Below, in pieces: positions 22,699 through 31,734 of a DNA stretch of 64,000 bases. How positions within the stretch are numbered: position 1 is the stretch's first letter; every line of letters starts with the position of its first letter. The notes under the pieces are model-generated. The model searched no databases, was not told the DNA's origin, and saw only the letters and a list, made by a program, of their open reading frames with translations. The translations under genes were made by a program, and so were the position numbers. The stretch is from assembly GCF_030345715.1 (NCBI RefSeq), contig NZ_JAUASX010000005.1, positions 157,051-221,050 of the forward strand, read 5' to 3'. The DNA comes from Solimonas sp. SE-A11. GTDB taxonomy: Bacteria; Pseudomonadota; Gammaproteobacteria; Nevskiales; Nevskiaceae.

Positions 22699-22775
22699 AG
22701 CTAACTGGGTAGTCGGGCTGGGGCGGTCAGGATAGGCGCCAATCGGTCCAAAACGTGCCACATCGAGATATTTCA

Positions 22776-22804
22776 GGGGGTTAGCCGCAGGGCTAACCCC
22801 CTTT
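22776..22804. terminator. Strong hairpin at the island left end
   Basis: A perfect 11-bp stem GGGGGTTAGCC / GGCTAACCCCC with loop GCAG, followed by TTT. It would stop transcription coming from the tRNA promoter before it enters the island genes. The perfect symmetry could also serve a recombinase binding role. Confidence 0.65.
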
Positions 22805-22947
22805 GCTTTTCCGGTTCCCGCCGATTAAGCTCGATTGAACCCCAATTCGGTGAATCGAGTGAGGGAAGCCAAGTCCAGAATTTTTGACCGTCGGGCCACC
22901 CCGGGCGCACTGCGCCGGCGGGGAAATCCCCAGCCCGCGTCGCCGGT

Positions 22948-23727
22948 ATGGGTCGACTGATGCTCGACGAACTGGCACCCCAGGTCGTCATTGCTGGACA
23001 CAGGCTGCCCTGCGCTGCGTTGCGCGCACTGGCGCTTCGACCGCCGGGACCTAGGGCATGGCAATCCACCTTGGCGAAGAACGCCCTTCTGCTGGCGGCC
23101 AGCCAAGTTCGCTTCGCGCAATTGCTCGCCGCCCACCTTCCGAGCCCTGATTCACTTCCGGCCGGTGTCCACGTGGACGTCCGTCCGCAGGGCGTCGTGA
23201 TCCCCTTGGGCGACATCGGCTGGGAGGAATTGCCGGCCGGATATGCCCCGGAGGCCGGCCTGATCGTCGCGGGGCCCGATCTGGCGGCCTACCTGCAGGT
23301 GCTGCCCGAGTCCTTCATCCGGCAATGCCTGGGGTGGGCGCCGCCCATTGTGATGGACCCCGCGCGGGACGAGCGCCGGCGGATCGTGGCAAACGTGCTC
23401 CCGGCTCTCATGGCCTGGCACCACTCCCCCGACATGGAGGTCGTTGCCATGCGGTCGGTGGGTGAGGTACCCCCGGTCCGCTCCCTGGTCGAGATCGTCC
23501 GGGCGGTATTGCACCATTTCGAGCCACTGGTAACCGAGCATGCCGAAGAAATCGCCAGGTTTGCTCCTAGCCTTGATCTCGCCAGCCAGTTGAGCGGCCT
23601 CTCCCGAGCGGGTTGTGCCGAGCGGCGGAAACCAGCGCCATGGCGGGGCCGCAACCGGCGTGCCCGGGCGCCTGGTGCAGGAGAGGCGGCCCCGGCAGAG
23701 GGGAATGGAAATGGCCCGGCCGATTGA
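22948..23727 (+). CDS. Unknown 259-aa protein coupled to the giant recombinase
   Basis: I do not recognise this protein. It is mostly helical with many Ala, Leu and Arg residues; the middle reads as a compact domain (VHVDVRPQGVVIPLGDIGW, then MDPARDERRRIVANVLPAL) and the last 60 residues are a basic, disordered, Pro/Gly/Arg-rich tail. The start may be 22948 or the ATG at 22960; neither has a clear ribosome-binding site. Its 3' end overlaps the start of the giant recombinase, so the two are expected to act together. A role as accessory factor in integration or excision is inference from position only. Confidence 0.7.
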   Translation: MGRLMLDELAPQVVIAGHRLPCAALRALALRPPGPRAWQSTLAKNALLLAASQVRFAQLLAAHLPSPDSLPAGVHVDVRPQGVVIPLGDIGWEELPAGYAPEAGLIVAGPDLAAYLQVLPESFIRQCLGWAPPIVMDPARDERRRIVANVLPALMAWHHSPDMEVVAMRSVGEVPPVRSLVEIVRAVLHHFEPLVTEHAEEIARFAPSLDLASQLSGLSRAGCAERRKPAPWRGRNRRARAPGAGEAAPAEGNGNGPAD

Positions 23728-26700
23728 CCGGCCGATTGATGAGCTGACGGAGCTCATGGCGGCCCAGGGGGTTATCCGGGAGCAACTGGTTGCTGCCCTG
23801 TATGTCCTGCGCGCGCATAGATCCTTGCGGGGCATCGGACTGGCGATCGACCACTTCTTCCGGCTTGCCGATGGGCGATTCAGGGCTTTGCTGTCCTGTG
23901 CCGAGATCAAGGACTACGACGCCCGCCTGAGCGTGCTCCGGCGGGTTGCCGAGGTGACCCAGACCGTCTTGGAGTTCAACGCCGGGTCCCTGGCAGGCAG
24001 GGACATCAATCAGCAGCTGCGCCCCCACTGCGGAGACAGCGGGATCACCGACATGCTTCTGGTCTGGCATGGCGCCGGAGGAGCCCGCGACAATGACGAC
24101 TTCGACCAGATCGTCGCCTGGTTCGTCTGGCAAGGCATCCGCTTCAATCGTAAGAAGCTGACAGAGCTGGAATACAGCAACTACCTGCACGGCGATGATT
24201 CCTCGCGATTGCTGGAGGACAGCAAGGACGGCAGGCAGATCTACAACGCCGGTCTGAAGCTCCGCAAGCTGGGCGACTCGACCTACCGCGATGCTCTGTC
24301 AAAGGCCGTGAAACTGGGCCTGGACCTCGACGAGCCCAAAGCCAAGTCGCTCGCCCGGGTCCTCCGCGTCGGCGCCAGGATCCGGGAGGAAGAGCGCAGT
24401 CGGTGGCGTGAAAGCCTGCGCAAGGAGCCGGGTTTCGACCAGGGCCGGTTTCTCGCCGAGATCAAGGACGCGAAGGGAATCTTCGACATCGAAGTGACGC
24501 AGTTCCTGGCGTCGCTGTGGTGGGGGCACCTGCTTTCGACCCGCAAGGGCACCACTCGGGTCATGACCGATGGCGTGGTTCGCGAACGCTTCAAGCCGGT
24601 TTTGAAGCGTGCCCCCAGCCTCACCGAAGTCATCACCCCGATCGACACCGGCGTCCTGGGCGGGATTGCCGTCGATTTCATCTCCATGCCGCAGCGCATC
24701 ATCGGCGACAAGGAGGCCAACGACGACCCCGACATCGCCGAAGGGGCCGAGCCGGCCGCCACGGTCTTCCTGGGCGATGGTGACGACCTGCTCAAGGCCT
24801 ACTACGCCTCCAAGGGTGCCCAATGTGCCATTGAGTACAACAATGCCCTGTTGCCTTGGTCCCACTGGCGCATTTCCAGGGACGCGGTGGACGCGGTGCT
24901 GGCGCTCGTCCGGGTCATCGAGGGTGAATCCGATATCGAGTTGATGGCTCGCTTGGCTGTCGGCCTGAGCCTGCTGAGCGGTCGCCCCTTCGAAGCGGTC
25001 GCATTGCCGGTCTTCGGGTCCTCGAAAGTGACGCGGGAGGACCCCGTGGCAGTGGACGTCGCGAAAGGGGTCCTGACCGTCTTCGCCGGCACGCCCAAGC
25101 TGAAGAAAAAGGTCGAAATGCTCGAGCTTTGCGATCCCCATGGGGACGCTGTCCGGCTGGCGCTGCTGCCGGCCTGGCAACCACTGATAGAGCGCTGCAG
25201 CCAGATGAAGCTGAAGAAGCACTCCGCGGTGGTGTCCGCCGCACGGCGACTCCTGCGTCAGCTGCCCCCGGCGCTGGCCGTGACCGAGAAGGGTGTTCGC
25301 ATTCGCTTGGCGACCGAACTGCTGAGGCTGTCCCGTGGCGACCTGGGGCTGGTCAAGCTGATCACCGACAGCACCGATGCGAACCTTCAGAACCTGATCC
25401 ACTACGCCTCCTACCGGACCGCCATGGCGGAATCTCAGTGGCGCCAGGCCGCGTCAGCGCTTGCCGGCCCTCTGCCGGAGGATCTGCCCGCTCCGCCGCC
25501 GGGCGAGCGGGTGGGGGCTCCTCATGGATTCAACGTTGATCTGCTGCGCGAGTACTTCACCAGTACCCGCCAGCGCTTCGAAGCACATGTGGGCGCCAAG
25601 CGATGGCGTGAGGCCTTCAATTACCTGACGATGCAAACCGCCCAGTGGATCGCGCTCGCCACGGCCGGCCGAAAGACTGCGAGCCCGATTCCCCGGATTC
25701 TGCTGAGCGGCCGTTGGGCTTTTACCGACGATAAGCATGTCAGCGACGGCTCGACCGATCGAATCGTCCCCTTCGGGGTGAGGCTGGAAGCGCAACTGGC
25801 CGCCTACGCTGCCTTTGCTTCGCACTTGTCGCTTACGTACCCGGCACTTCAGCCGTTCGTGCAAACGGCCGGTGGATGGGAGCTCCGGCTTTGGTACATC
25901 TCCAAGTCTGGGGAGGTGCGTCCCTACCGGCCTCACTACCAAGAGGGCAGCCGTGTTCCGAAGAGGCTTCCCGGCAACTGGGCTCGCAAGCTGGTCCGGT
26001 CGGAAGCCACGGAACTGTACGGGCGGATGACCGATGCAGGCAGTGGCCATATGGTCCGAGGCCGCAATCCCTGGCGGTTCACCTCGACGCTTTCGACGCC
26101 GGTGTTCGTCAAAGCCTGGCTGGATCTGCAGGCCTCCTTGGAGACACGACTCGGCTTAGAGCCTCTGGTCGTTCCGGGCTTCTCCGACACACCGCGCCGA
26201 TTCCTGCCGCGCTTGCCGCCCGCCGCCTCGAGGCTGGCAGCCCCCAAAGAGCGCGACCCTGAGTCGAAGAATCTGCTGCCCGACAACGTGGTACAGGATC
26301 GTTTCAAAGTCGTCGACGCTCAGCGTTACGCCGAGGTGTTCGATGCCAAGCCGCCGGATCGCGTGGCCGCCCTGGAACTGATCAGGGCCCTGGTCAGGCA
26401 GTTGTACGAGTCCGATGTGCCCGACCTGGGGCTCTGGGTTGAATCGGCCTGCACGCTGATTCGGTCCAAGACGGGCTTGCCCATCTTTGGAAGTCGCCCC
26501 CGCGCGTTGTTCGCGAAGGACTGGCTGCTCGATGGCGAGGCGCTGCAGATACTGGCGTGGTTCGAAGCCCACGTCCTGCCGAAATTTGAGGCGGAGCTTC
26601 GGCAGCTTCCGGCGCCGCGAGAGCCGTCTTCTGAGGAAGAACGTCCCAAGCCGCGTGCCGAATGGGCGCCGCGCACCAAACGGGCCGCGGCCGAGCAAGC

Positions 26701-29500
26701 CCGGGCCGCCTTGGCCGCGTCAGCCTCGACAGATGCCGCGAAACCGGAGCCAGCATCCGGCGACGAACCGGCCGGGGCGTCGAGTCCCTCGCCGGACGAT
26801 ACAGGCGATCCCGCAGACGAAGTCGTGGACCTAGCGACGATGGAGGGGAGGGGCGAGGACGGTCGCCTCCTGCCGATTGATCGGTTTGATCACCCGGACC
26901 TACTAGAACTGGGCCGCCTGATCATGATTGGAGTGTGGCGTCTTGGACTGAACCGGCAGCCGATCCTGGAAGTCTTCCTCCGCTGGGTCGCCGGCACGGA
27001 GCCCATCTTGGTCAGCGGGAGCCTGCGCTACGTACAACTGACGGCTCCCTGCCGCAGGACCAGCCAGGTGATGAACCGGACGCTGTATTTCGACAACTTC
27101 ACCGCCGCCTATCTCCAGATCGAGCGCGACAGGCTGCGCCCCGTGATCCAACAAGTGTTTGGGTTGCGACGTGGGCGCCGCCATCGGCGGTGGTATACCG
27201 CCGTAAAGCCTTACCTCGCGTCGATCGGTGCCCCGACCCCTGCGCTGACCTTGCCCAAGATGATGCTGGCGGCGGTCCAGCGCGTGATGCTTCGCAGTTC
27301 GCCCATCCTGGCTGCCTACAGTTGCGGCGAATTTGCGACGGAGGACCTTGGCGACAAGGAAATTCGCCGGCTTGCCGGGTTGCCGCCGAGGCCTGCGCCG
27401 ACCGGGAAGGGGGCCGGTGGGCAGAAGCCCGCGGCCAGCCTGGATGAACACGACTCGGAGGAGTCCGAGTTGATTCCTGTGGACGAAGCCGTTCCCGAGG
27501 ATCTGCGTAAAGCCAAACACAACTTTGGATATGCGCTAACGGGGGCTCGCTCCTCGCTCCATGGCGAGCTCAAGCGGCGTCTCGTTGTTATGTCGCTGAA
27601 GCTGAATACCGAGCGGCTGCTTCGATCTTTTGCCCTGTATCTGCTGGAGCTGGAAAAGGGGGCCCTCGATAAGGGGAAGTTGCCAGAGGCCCGGCGCGAG
27701 GAATGGGCGCGCCTGGTGCACGTCGTCAGCGATGGGTTGATGGGGATGGCAGACACCGTTGGTGACTTGTCCCGAATCGACATGGGAGACCTCCAGCGGC
27801 TTTCCGAGGCGACCTCCGAGCATTTTTCGGACCAGGACGTGAGCCAGGCCTGGTCGGCCTTCAAGGCGTTCCTGCGCAGGAAGCAAGCGAATCTGAGCAA
27901 GAGGAATGCACGAAGAAGACGCGAGGGAAAGCCCGAGGAGAAAGTGGACCAGGATGGGGTCGTGATCGGCGACATAGGCCGCGATTCCGACTACAACGTC
28001 AGCGCCAAAATCCTCACGGTAGACATGATTCTACAGATAGAGGAGCGATTCGGGTCGGTACGCTCGGGTATTTCCAATCCGCGCCACCGGGAGTCCGCAC
28101 GAAAGCTCTTCTGTAAGATCGCCGACACCGGCCTGCGTCGAGCTGAGGGGCAGTACACGCCCACCTTGGATGCACAAGGGGATCTCGTCCGTATCCAGGC
28201 CAACGACGACCGCAGCTTGAAGACGACGTGGTCCGAGCGTGTCTATCCCGTCGGATTCCTGCAGGAAACGACGAGAGCCGATGTGTCAGCGGCTCGGGAG
28301 CAGGGGCTCAGGATGCTCGTGGATGCCGTCCCGACAGAAACCACGGAGGGTTATCACGTCTTCGACGCCATCAACCGAGTGATCCAGGAAGTCGGAGGCG
28401 ACGAAGAACTCGGCCTGCACCACTTGAGGCACACGATGGCCAGTCGACTGCTCCTCAGTGTCCTGGCAGATGCGGTCGATTTCGATGGAATTGCCGAAGA
28501 CCTGCCATGGGTGAAACCCTTGCTGATCCGAGGAGAACGGCTCGAGCTGCTGTTGGGCTACGAGGGACCCTCTGGGCACGGAATGCAGGTTACTAGCGCT
28601 GTCCTCGGGCATAGCCATACCACCACGTCGCTCAAGCACTACGTCCACACCCTTGGGATCACGTTCTATGCTTTCATGATGCAGCTGGAAGCGCAGGAGG
28701 ATATCTCGCGCAGTTTTGCGTTGCGTATGCGCTCGGAAAAGACCTTCGAGCGTTGGGGCGCCGAGGCACGCAAAGCCGCTGAGGCGATCGCGGATCTGGT
28801 TCAGTGCCAGGCTGCGATCAATCGCTGGATGCGCAATCGCATCGAGCGCGCGCTACTACAGGATCAAACCGCTGCTGCCGGAGCGAAGCCGAAGGGGAAG
28901 ACCAAGGAAGTGGCCGCGCCGGTCGAGCCGGCTCCTGATGTGAACGCGCTGACCTTCGACCGCTTGGAAAAGCTCGAGCAGGCGCTACGCGGAAAGCGCC
29001 CCGTTCCTGGTGACCCGTGGTTCGAGCGCTTGCGCGACGGATTGGAATGGCTATCGAGCATTCCCTCGGGGAAAGCTGGCGCGAAGTCGCCGAGGCATCC
29101 CATGGAGCGCGCCGGATGCTTGGCGCCTCTCCCAAAGGAGTTGAAGGCGCATAGCGGGGCTGACTCTGCGCAGGCCGTTGTCTCATTCCTTGAGGCGCTG
29201 CGCACGTGCGCGCCGGATGACTTCACATGGCTACTGAGAAAGTGGGCCTATGCCAGCGAGGTTGAGCGCGGCCGTATGCGACTTGATAGCGAGGAGGAAA
29301 TTCGACGTGTACGAAAACTCGTCGGAAACCACGGTCTTTCGATCGAAGTGAAGGAGGCTGCGGTGCAACCTTCGCGGGAGGGGGCGAGACCCACGCCGAG
29401 GATGCGTTTGCGGTTTATTGACGACAAGAAATTCAGTCGCGACACCCACGCCATCAGGTGGGGATTGACGCTGGTAACGGCTCTGTACGGAAAAGCATGA
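23711..29500 (+). CDS. Giant tyrosine recombinase-like protein (about 1929 aa)
   Basis: The C-terminal part has a complete tyrosine recombinase site: R1476 in TGLRRAEG, H1570 and R1573 in HHLRH, H1634 in LGHSHTTT and the nucleophile Y1644 in SLKHYVH (numbering from the ATG at 23711). The N-terminal half shows recombinase-like pieces without a nucleophile: SGRPFEAV (R425), ATAGRK (R654) and HMVR (H780, R783). A low-complexity Pro/Ala/Glu linker (about 975-1040) separates the halves. Usual integrases have 300-450 aa. GAGGGGA precedes the start; an ATG at 23705 is an alternative. It sits at the broken tRNA-fMet, so it is probably the island integrase. Confidence 0.85.
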   Translation: MARPIDRPIDELTELMAAQGVIREQLVAALYVLRAHRSLRGIGLAIDHFFRLADGRFRALLSCAEIKDYDARLSVLRRVAEVTQTVLEFNAGSLAGRDINQQLRPHCGDSGITDMLLVWHGAGGARDNDDFDQIVAWFVWQGIRFNRKKLTELEYSNYLHGDDSSRLLEDSKDGRQIYNAGLKLRKLGDSTYRDALSKAVKLGLDLDEPKAKSLARVLRVGARIREEERSRWRESLRKEPGFDQGRFLAEIKDAKGIFDIEVTQFLASLWWGHLLSTRKGTTRVMTDGVVRERFKPVLKRAPSLTEVITPIDTGVLGGIAVDFISMPQRIIGDKEANDDPDIAEGAEPAATVFLGDGDDLLKAYYASKGAQCAIEYNNALLPWSHWRISRDAVDAVLALVRVIEGESDIELMARLAVGLSLLSGRPFEAVALPVFGSSKVTREDPVAVDVAKGVLTVFAGTPKLKKKVEMLELCDPHGDAVRLALLPAWQPLIERCSQMKLKKHSAVVSAARRLLRQLPPALAVTEKGVRIRLATELLRLSRGDLGLVKLITDSTDANLQNLIHYASYRTAMAESQWRQAASALAGPLPEDLPAPPPGERVGAPHGFNVDLLREYFTSTRQRFEAHVGAKRWREAFNYLTMQTAQWIALATAGRKTASPIPRILLSGRWAFTDDKHVSDGSTDRIVPFGVRLEAQLAAYAAFASHLSLTYPALQPFVQTAGGWELRLWYISKSGEVRPYRPHYQEGSRVPKRLPGNWARKLVRSEATELYGRMTDAGSGHMVRGRNPWRFTSTLSTPVFVKAWLDLQASLETRLGLEPLVVPGFSDTPRRFLPRLPPAASRLAAPKERDPESKNLLPDNVVQDRFKVVDAQRYAEVFDAKPPDRVAALELIRALVRQLYESDVPDLGLWVESACTLIRSKTGLPIFGSRPRALFAKDWLLDGEALQILAWFEAHVLPKFEAELRQLPAPREPSSEEERPKPRAEWAPRTKRAAAEQARAALAASASTDAAKPEPASGDEPAGASSPSPDDTGDPADEVVDLATMEGRGEDGRLLPIDRFDHPDLLELGRLIMIGVWRLGLNRQPILEVFLRWVAGTEPILVSGSLRYVQLTAPCRRTSQVMNRTLYFDNFTAAYLQIERDRLRPVIQQVFGLRRGRRHRRWYTAVKPYLASIGAPTPALTLPKMMLAAVQRVMLRSSPILAAYSCGEFATEDLGDKEIRRLAGLPPRPAPTGKGAGGQKPAASLDEHDSEESELIPVDEAVPEDLRKAKHNFGYALTGARSSLHGELKRRLVVMSLKLNTERLLRSFALYLLELEKGALDKGKLPEARREEWARLVHVVSDGLMGMADTVGDLSRIDMGDLQRLSEATSEHFSDQDVSQAWSAFKAFLRRKQANLSKRNARRRREGKPEEKVDQDGVVIGDIGRDSDYNVSAKILTVDMILQIEERFGSVRSGISNPRHRESARKLFCKIADTGLRRAEGQYTPTLDAQGDLVRIQANDDRSLKTTWSERVYPVGFLQETTRADVSAAREQGLRMLVDAVPTETTEGYHVFDAINRVIQEVGGDEELGLHHLRHTMASRLLLSVLADAVDFDGIAEDLPWVKPLLIRGERLELLLGYEGPSGHGMQVTSAVLGHSHTTTSLKHYVHTLGITFYAFMMQLEAQEDISRSFALRMRSEKTFERWGAEARKAAEAIADLVQCQAAINRWMRNRIERALLQDQTAAAGAKPKGKTKEVAAPVEPAPDVNALTFDRLEKLEQALRGKRPVPGDPWFERLRDGLEWLSSIPSGKAGAKSPRHPMERAGCLAPLPKELKAHSGADSAQAVVSFLEALRTCAPDDFTWLLRKWAYASEVERGRMRLDSEEEIRRVRKLVGNHGLSIEVKEAAVQPSREGARPTPRMRLRFIDDKKFSRDTHAIRWGLTLVTALYGKA

Positions 29501-29651
29501 TGGGGAAACGCGCTGTTCGGAAGTCGCTACGGATCAGAGCAGCACGCAGGCAGGTCATGGCCCGTGAAAGCCAGCGTCCTGGTGTACATCAAATCAGCTA
29601 GGTTCCAATGGAATCCATACCGGGGAAGCGCATCATTCCGAAGCTGCGCTT

Positions 29652-30050
29652 CTAGGGGCGCCATGTTCCGATGCCATCCCAGCAAAAGCTGACGAAACCA
29701 CAAGAAGCCCAATCGCCGTCGTCGTATCTGCCGATCTCCGCTTCCAGCAACTGCAGCATTCGGGCCATGGCTTTCTGGCCTCCGACTGCGTGCAGCTGCT
29801 CGCCGATCGACCTAATGGCTTGATGGCGGGGATAGTGGCGAGCGGCGGGATATCCAATGCTCTTCCCAGTCTCCCTGCATTCGTGTACGAGGTCCACGAG
29901 AATCTGCAAGTTTTGGCGCGGCCAGTCGTTTGCCGGGTCGCGTTGCCAGGTGGCGACATCAAATTCGCAGACAGTACAGATTCCGTTCACCACGGACTCT
30001 GAGCAGGGCATGCTGCACTCCGGACACGCTACGGGAACTACATGTGTCAT
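29652..30050 (-). CDS. Small Cys-rich (zinc-ribbon-like) hypothetical protein
   Basis: 132 aa from the ATG at 30050, with GGAG 6 bp upstream. The N-terminus has two Cys pairs (CPEC and CTVC) 16 residues apart, a likely treble-clef or zinc-ribbon knuckle. The rest is helical (LQILVDLVHECRETGK, QKAMARMLQLLEAEIG). I do not recognise the family. It stands alone, with tail to tail orientation to the giant recombinase. Zinc binding is inferred from Cys spacing only. Confidence 0.6.
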   Translation of the reverse strand: MTHVVPVACPECSMPCSESVVNGICTVCEFDVATWQRDPANDWPRQNLQILVDLVHECRETGKSIGYPAARHYPRHQAIRSIGEQLHAVGGQKAMARMLQLLEAEIGRYDDGDWASCGFVSFCWDGIGTWRP

Positions 30051-30085
30051 GGGTCTCTCCACCGGAAATAGGTTTGAGCAATAAA

Positions 30086-30115
30086 AAAGGAGACCCCCTT
30101 GCGAGGGCCTCCTTT
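30086..30115. terminator. Terminator-like hairpin
   Basis: An 11-position stem with one mismatch (AAAGGAGACCC with GGGCCTCCTTT), an 8-base loop, and A/T runs on both sides, so it could work in either direction. It separates the small Cys-rich gene from the conflict operon, whose leftward transcripts it would stop. Confidence 0.7.
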
Positions 30116-30238
30116 ATTATTGCTGACACTTCGATTCTAATGAGACGGCGGTGATTGTCAAGACGTCGATAAGGCGCAGTTATCGAGGGTAGGGGGAGAT
30201 ACCTGCTTCCAGCCCCTAGCCGTCTTTCGATTGGAAAA

Positions 30239-30505
30239 TTAGTTCTCCCCAAAGAGGTCATTCGTTACCGGCAGCAATGGAACCAAGTGACCTATCGCAA
30301 TATTCGTCAAGAGCCCGAAGCAGACGGTCGCGGAATCAGTTCGAATCGGCCCAAAGCGGACCTCCAAGCGGTCAGCACAAGCGGGCCACAACTCATTGAG
30401 CACTGTCGCTAGTCTTCTGAATAGATAAAGCCGGCTTACAGCTCTCAGTGAGTCCTGCTGCGCCGGCCGCCGCTTGCTACCAGCGACACGCGCCAAGATG
30501 GTCAA
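30239..30505 (-). CDS. Doubtful 88-aa reading frame
   Basis: A short frame 71 bp downstream of the caspase gene on the same strand, with a TTG start and no clear ribosome-binding site. The product has a hydrophobic patch near the C-terminus (CFGLLTNIAIGHLVPLLPV) but no recognisable family. It could be a sixth small gene of the operon or chance. The 526-bp gap in which it lies shows nothing else apart from the hairpin at 30086. Confidence 0.2.
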   Translation of the reverse strand: MTILARVAGSKRRPAQQDSLRAVSRLYLFRRLATVLNELWPACADRLEVRFGPIRTDSATVCFGLLTNIAIGHLVPLLPVTNDLFGEN

Positions 30506-30576
30506 CCGTCATCGTCGGAAGCTAAAGTCGGAAAGCTGTGTTCCGCCAGCAGGACTGCGCCCCATCCGGCGAAGAT

Positions 30577-31665
30577 TCACGCCGCAGCCGCGAGGGCCGT
30601 GAGCAAACCGGCATGGTGCGGGAAATCGCCCAACGCTGCCTGGATCAGCGTGGTGCGGTTGATCGCGCTGCCACCTCCGCCTTGACGCAGGGTGCGCAAG
30701 GCGGCAACCCAACTGGCGCGCCCGGTACTCTGCAATCGGAGGCGGGAGAGATCGCCACCGGCGCGCACCCAAATCTCCTGGTCGGTCGGTCCGATGGGGT
30801 AGAGCTCGGCCAGGATGCCTTCGAGCGGCTTTCCGTCATCGCCGTCCTGGGACGGCACAAGCGGCACAGCATGCTTCGCTACACCACCTCGATCCAGTGC
30901 GATCGGGAAATTGTCCTCAAGATCGCTGGCCTTGAAGATCGGGTGCTGGTCCGGTGTCGCCGCCCTGACCTTCTCGGCAACGTGATTGAAGACCTCGAAA
31001 ACCCGAATCAACCCGTCGCCCCGGGTCGTGGCACCACCACGGAGCGCGGTCAGCAGGTGGTCCGTGAACAGGCTGTTGCGCGCCCCATGAAGGATCAGGG
31101 AGGTCTCGCTGTCCCTCGACGACGCGATCATGACGCGGCCGCGGCCCTGAGCCAAGCGCCCCAGGGATTTTTCGCCGTAACTGAGCAAGGGATTGTCCTC
31201 CGGACCCTCGCCCTTGAAGCTGCCGGCACCGCCAGCGTGACAGGCATCGAGCAGCACTATCAGGCGCTCGGCCCGGATCGCCTGTAGGGCAGCGCTGAAC
31301 TCTCCTTCGATCAGGCAGGTGGATCGCAGATCGCTTTTCGACGCATCGACCGGCACCAGCGCACTCTGAGGGTCGCTGCCGCCGCCGAGACGTGCGCCAT
31401 GTCCGGAGAAATAGATCAGCACAGTATCTCGCGGACCGCAGCGGGTGGCCAGCGCGCCGAGCGCGTCGCGCAGGTTCTGCAGCGTGGCATCGTCATCCAG
31501 AAGGACCGTGACCTTCTCCGGCTCGAAACCGCAATACTGCGGCGAGGTCAGGACCGACACGATGTCCCGTGCATCGTTGATCACCGCGTGTGGAAGCGGC
31601 TTCACGCTGGTGTAATTCGAGATCGCGACTACGAGGGCGTGCCCGCTGTCAAAGCAGGTCTTCAT
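30577..31665 (-). CDS. Caspase-like (C14) protease with C-terminal EAD1
   Basis: 362 aa from the ATG at 31665 (GGGGAA upstream); a 16-residue upstream extension is less likely. The caspase/metacaspase domain (about 5-250) has the catalytic dyad H89 in YFSGHGA and C142 in LLDACHAGG. After a short linker, residues 281-355 (LEGILAELYPIGPTDQEIW to the end) match the effector-associated domain EAD1 of bacterial conflict systems. The last gene of the operon, 69 bp after the GAP1 gene, it is the probable effector: once activated it should cleave host proteins and kill or arrest the cell. Confidence 0.88.
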   Translation of the reverse strand: MKTCFDSGHALVVAISNYTSVKPLPHAVINDARDIVSVLTSPQYCGFEPEKVTVLLDDDATLQNLRDALGALATRCGPRDTVLIYFSGHGARLGGGSDPQSALVPVDASKSDLRSTCLIEGEFSAALQAIRAERLIVLLDACHAGGAGSFKGEGPEDNPLLSYGEKSLGRLAQGRGRVMIASSRDSETSLILHGARNSLFTDHLLTALRGGATTRGDGLIRVFEVFNHVAEKVRAATPDQHPIFKASDLEDNFPIALDRGGVAKHAVPLVPSQDGDDGKPLEGILAELYPIGPTDQEIWVRAGGDLSRLRLQSTGRASWVAALRTLRQGGGGSAINRTTLIQAALGDFPHHAGLLTALAAAA

Positions 31666-31734
31666 GGCGGATTCCCCATCTGATCTGGTGGTGGCATTTC
31701 GACCTCGGCCCACAAGCCAACCGCGCAGTCCCCA

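Noticed and set aside
22661..22770. A complete tRNA-fMet gene
   Set aside because: The 3' half of the anticodon arm, the T-arm and the complementary acceptor strand are absent from the following 100 bases.
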